Shown here piece after piece: positions 52,201 through 58,200 of a stretch of 64,000 nucleotides of DNA (its first letter is position 1; the number at the start of each line of letters is the position of its first letter). Source of the stretch: Pristionchus mayeri (lineage: Eukaryota > Nematoda > Chromadorea > Rhabditida > Neodiplogasteridae); the NCBI GenBank assembly GCA_036245805.1, contig BTRK01000004.1, forward strand, positions 23,078,619-23,142,618. The letters run 5' to 3'. The notes below the pieces were generated by a model. That model was not told the origin of the DNA. It ran no database searches and saw only the letters and a program-made list of their open reading frames with translations. A program made the position numbers and the translations under genes.

Positions 52201-55200
52201 TTGTCCCGGAATGAGTGGGTTGGGAATCGTCGGATCGGATTTACATTCTGGAAACCCTCGTTTCGTAACTTTTTTTCTCGTAACCAATATTAGTTTCAGA
52301 CCCATTCTCGATCGGCTAATTCGTAATGAGCGGTTGAAAACTCTTCCTAACCTTTAAAAAGAATCTCCAAAGCAACATATAATTGAAAAATTACAATTTA
52401 AGGAACGTTAAGACCAAATTTACATCAAAATGTTCTAGAACGAAAAGTTACGAGATGAGGGTTCCGAGAATGTAAATCCGATTCGACGAGTGTTGACCCT
52501 CTCATTCTGAGATAATTGTTCCTAGAAAAGCGGTTCTCGTCCGATCATTCCTAACCATGAGTTTCGCAATGAAATTTATGATTCGAAAGTGATACGAAAG
52601 ATGGTTTCGGAAAAATAGTGACATCTCACCATTGCATCGTTTTTTTCCAATGTCAACTTTTGAAGTTTTTCAGATTTTCTGGTCTTTAGTTATAATTGAT
52701 ATTCATTTTGATCACTGCATATTATGAGTGCATGAATACTCTTTTTATCGCACTTTAGTGTAGACCTCTTGAAAGTGCCTTGTGGCCATAGTGTGAGGTC
52801 AAAGTAGCCGCAGCTACGAATATAGGTGCGACTTTTTCAGATTAGATCTCTTCGGTGAGTCGTGATTGGGCAAAATAATCAACACTATTGTGAAGTATCA
52901 GGTTGTAACATAAGTTTTGTCGCGTCCAATCTCTTATGCATTTTAATTCTTCGAATTAATTTAATCTCAATTTCGTTATTCATCATCAGTGAGGGCCTTC
53001 GTACTCTTTCTTACGCGCTTTACTTCAGTCCTGTCAAGGCAGTTGAGGAGGCACATTAGTCAGACAAAGTTGTACTGAGATAAGGATTAGAAATCATTTT
53101 CACGCATCAGCTCTTCTTGAAAAGGATAAATTATGCCGATTTTGTGTGATTTGCGTAAAGTACTACATATGTGCATAATTTTGAACCACTCATGGATAAT
53201 GACAAACGAAAATCGTTCTAGAAATGTAGACGAGTTTGTATAATGTGGATGGTTGGTGACGGTCGCGAAAACTTTCGCAAGCCGAATTTTCTTCTCAATA
53301 GATATCCAGATCCAAATAGTGGTGGAATATAGTTCACCCAAAGTGATCAGTATGCAGACAAAGTTTGGGGTAGATTGGGTTCTGTTGAGATAAGTGGCTC
53401 CATTCAGAACGATGGTATGTAAATTAAACTAATGAAATCGGCACTTTGTTCATATTCCTACCTCGCACACATGTTCAATATCTGATTTGTTGTGTCCATC
53501 CTAACCATAAACCCTTCCCTTACTAGTATCTACTTGGGATAAGTTTGGAAATAAATAGCTTTTGAATGACAATCTTTAATTCGAAACACCTAAACTTGCA
53601 TATTTTGGTAAAATTGTGCGCGAATTGAATTAATAAAAATTCAAATTTCCCACAAGTGGAGTGTTCTTTCTCTCACTTGTTTAATGATAAATTATACCTC
53701 CATGAGTGGTAATTGGAACGCACTTATGTTAGTCACTGTTGTTGCAATTCTGGATTCAGAAGAGTTGGTCAAGTTGGCTACGAATCAGCGGCTAACCTTA
53801 CACTCAGTGAAGTATATCTTTGATTCCGCTCAACATAGCACCATATCTGGCGTATATTTTGAAAGAGCATTGACGGGGTATATCACCATGCTGTAGAAGT
53901 TTGGTTCATTATTCATCTCTGCGAACTAGCACCCGATCAAACGAATTAATAAAATTTGCACCAAATTTAAATCAGTTCATATTAATATTTTTCGCATAGC
54001 CAGCGTGCGCAGTTCAGCTCTACCCTATGGTTTGAATGTGCATGAACACCCCAAACATATACTAGGAGGTCAGGCATTGATAATGTTTGAGAAGTATCCT
54101 TCATGGAAATATTGTGAACCTCCGAAATGCGACAAAACTTATGTTACAACCTAATATGATGAATGTGCATCACAATAATACATGTGATTCGGATTTGGCA
54201 CAAAGACATATTCAAAAAAGGTTCCAAATTCACGGTGGTGTTCAGTTCACCATGGCCAAAATGTGTTTCCTACACTACGCATCCGTACAAATTGCCCTAT
54301 CGACCAAACCTATCTCAGCATAATGCTTCCTACATGAGGAGCTCGTATTTTCGTTATAATGTGCTGTTATCATTACAACCATAGTTGCCCAGCACTGACG
54401 GCGTCTTGTCCATCCTAAAATAGACGTAAGGGGTCATGGTCGATAATGTTGTGGTAGGTCATGGTGTAATCAAGTCCAACTACCGTACCAACTTACACTA
54501 TGGGACTACAGTAACCCAAATTTCAGTAACCTGATTACCGTAACCTCGGTTCCGTGGAGCAACTTGAGTTCCTTGGGTCAAACTTTTACAAAATTCATCA
54601 ATCAATATTATTGATGTTCTACAGTAACCTACCGTAACCATCACTACCGTATCCACGTTGCCGAATCACAAACTGTCTTTTTAACTAAATTTGTCGCAAA
54701 AAATCAGTTCTTTGTTCAGTTGTGCAACTCTTTGAGGAAATTTTATTTTTTAAATTTTTTTGTCATTAAATCATGGCCGAGTGGCTAAGGGCCTTGTCTT
54801 GGAAACCGAAGGTTGGGAGTTCGAGTCGAGCTAGTGTAAAACATCTTTGCCATGCTTCGGGGAATTTGCCTAAGGTATGTGGGGTTACCATATCCGCTTC
54901 TACCGTACCCCAGTCCGGTGGGTCAACCTAAGTTCGCTGGGTCACATACATGAATTAATCTCGTAAAATCACTCTAATCATGCTAGCAATTATGTTTGTC
55001 ATATTTCTCTACATTATTACTGATTAAGAGACTTTCTCGGTAATATTCGAGGGTTCGTTTTTGTGGCCAGAAGTCATCGCCGATCTTGATCAAATTTATT
55101 TTCTGGAAACCTCAATGTTCCCTATTCACCAAAAGGAGTACTATATTGATCATGCTCTTGAAACATAGAAATGCCGGGTCGGCAAAATGTTCATTCTCGA

Positions 55201-58200
55201 AATTCAGCGAAATTCAATTTTCAGATTTTCCGAAGTTATTATTGGTTATTGGCATACTGACCTTAAAAAATACGCATTGTTTTTCGGTCCAATAATTCAA
55301 TCGCCAATCGATTTCGAAATTTCGAAAAATTAACCCTTTATATAAAAAATATATAAAAATAACCCTTTAATAATATATAATTTGAACAGTAAAAGCACCA
55401 AGTGGCATATTACGGAGGTTGTACAGAACACAATTCTACTTTGTACAGTCACAAAAAATCCAAAAAATATCTCGTGCTTGAATTTCGCTGAATTTCGAGA
55501 ATGAACATTTTGCCGACCCGGCATTTCCATGTTTCAAGAGCATGATCAATATAGTACTCCATTTAGTGAATAGGGAACATGCTGGCATCCAGAAAATAAA
55601 TTTGATCGAGATCGGCCATTACTTCTGGCCACAGCAGACGAACCCTCGAAGATTACCGAGAAAGTCTCTCAATCAGCAGTGATGTAGGGAAAAATGACAA
55701 ACATAATTGCTAGCATGATCAGAGTGATTTTTCGATTTGAATTCATGTATGAAACCCAGCGAACCTGGGTTGACCCACCGGACTGGGGTACGGTAGAAGC
55801 TGTTATGGTAACTCCACATGCCTTTGGAAAATTCCCCGAAGCATGGCAAATATGTTTTACGCTAGCTGGACTCGAACTCCCAACCTTCGGTTTGCAAGAC
55901 AAGGCCCTTAGCCACTCGGCCATGATTTAATGACGAAAAAATAGAAAAAATAAAATTTCCTCAAAGAGTTGCACAACATTGAACAAAGAACTGATTTTTT
56001 GCGATACATTTTGTTAAAAAGTCAGTTCGTGATTCGGCAACGTGGATACGGTAGTGATAGTTTCGGTAGGTTACTGTAGAACATCAATAATATTGATTGA
56101 TGATTTTTGTAAAAAGTTTGACCCAAGGAACTCAAGTTGCTCCACGGAACCGAGGTTACGGTAATCAGGTTACTGTAATTTGGGTTACTGTTGTCCCATA
56201 GTGTAAGTTGGTACGGTAGTTGGACTTGATTACACCGTGACCTACCACAACATTATCGCCCATGAACCCTTACGTCGATTTTTCTGACGGACAAAATTGT
56301 GTCCGTCAGAAAAATCGACGTATCCCTATACATGGGTTTACCGGCGGTGTGGGCAACTATGATTACAACCAAAAGCTGCAGTCAGCAACATTTTCATAAT
56401 GAAATTTGTACATCGAAATCAGTGTAATTCACAGCTTCCTGAATAGACGATTGAGAGGTCCCATGTTTTTGTGCTTATCAGCACTAGCTACCCTCGACTT
56501 ATCACTCATTCCTATTCCTATAGGAAAAAATATCGTAGCGTCTGTCTGTGAGTCTGTTTGTCCGTCCGTCCGTCCGTCCGTCCGTCCGTCCGTCGGTGAC
56601 GCTTTATCAAACTACCGTATACCTAACAGTTAGCCTTGGGTCAGACAATATTCCGTTGGTCAGACTTATGACTACCGTATACCGTACACCATGGCGCGTT
56701 TTCCGCAGAAAAGTTAAATGCACGCTACCGTAACCCACCACACCACACACCATGGTGTAATTTACTAAATCACAGAAAAGTTAAATGCACGCTGCAGTAT
56801 ACCACACCACACACCATGGTGTGATTTAGTAAATCGCAGAAACCTTCACTGCACCCTCCGCACCACCAACCACACCACGCACCACGGTGTGATTTACTAA
56901 ATCGCATAAACCTTCACTGCACCCTCCGCACCACCCACCACACCACGCACCGTGGTTTGATTTACTAAATCGCATAAACCTTCACTGCACCCTCCGCACC
57001 ACCCACCACACCACGCACCGTGGTTTGATTTACTAACTCGCAGAAACCTTCACTGCACCCTCCGCACCACCCACCACACCACACACCATGGTGTGATTTA
57101 CTAACTCGCAGAAACGTTCACTGCACCCTCCGCACCACCAACCACACCACGCACCGTGGTTTGATTTACTAACTCGCAGAAACGTTCACTGCACCCTCCG
57201 CACCACCAACCACACCACGCACCGTGGTTTGATTTACTAACTCGCAGAAACCTTCACTGCACCCTCCGCACCACCAACCACACCACACACCATGGTGTCA
57301 TTTACTAAATCGCAGAAAACTTAAATGCACGCTACCGTATACCAACACCACACAATGGTGTGATTTACTAAATCACAGAAAACTTAAATGCACGCTACCG
57401 TATACCACACCACACACCATGGTGTGATTTACTGTATCGCAGAAAAGTTAAATGCACGCTACCGTATACCCACACCATACATCATGGAGCATTTTACGAA
57501 ATCGCGGAAAATCTCACAGCACCACCATACCTAATACTCCATCGATGTTGTAAAATCAGTCCAACCTGCTCTCATCCCCCGCAGCGTAAGCGTTGTGAAA
57601 GGCTCGTGAGGCCGAGGGTGATTCGAAAAAGTTGGGATGGGGCGAAGCCCCATCCCAACTTTTCGAATTGCCCGAGGCCTCACGAGCCTTTTACAACGTT
57701 TTAAGCAGGCTCTCACTAGTTACGTCAATTTTTTATCCTTAATACACAACCCCGCGTAACGTAGCGACCGAAGGTCGCTAGTTAGCTTCACATAGTCAGG
57801 GGATGCTTAAGAATTCAGAAATGGAACTCTAAAAATTACCAATAAAGTCAAAATTTTGATGGCGTATGTCCAAATTCTGATTTTTCGAGAAATCTCATCT
57901 TTGAAAACGGAAAATTTTGAAAGTCTTGGGTCCCAAATTTCACGAATGGTAAAGTTGCCCAATTGTGTAAGAATAATGCGCCCCTATGCACAAGCCATTC
58001 ACTGTGCTACATAAGGCAAGAAAGACGAGACCTCAAATGGGATTTCTTCTTTGCTTGTCTCATTTGCTATTCTCTAATCCTGGGATTGATTAAGCTAGCA
58101 CTGATTTCAACCACTTTTTTGAAATCGCATTCAAGGGGCTTTTCAATGATATACGTTAAGATGTCCAACCTATTTTTCCCTGCAAAGAAAATGTGAGCCC

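Larger units (their letters stand above)
54380..56361. mobile_element. hAT-type foldback element with 8-bp target duplication, 1.98 kb
   Basis: Terminal repeats CATAGTTGCCCA and TGGGCAACTATG are bounded by the direct repeat ATTACAAC (54372-54379 and 56362-56369). The 8-bp duplication and CA..TG ends fit the hAT superfamily. The arms, about 0.9 kb each, are nearly complementary over most of their length with the loop near 55,345. Each arm holds a tRNA-like block. No transposase is present. Confidence 0.85.

Noticed and set aside
57531..57716. Minus-strand 61-residue ORF over the hairpin
   Set aside because: It runs through both arms of the palindrome and has no coding features.
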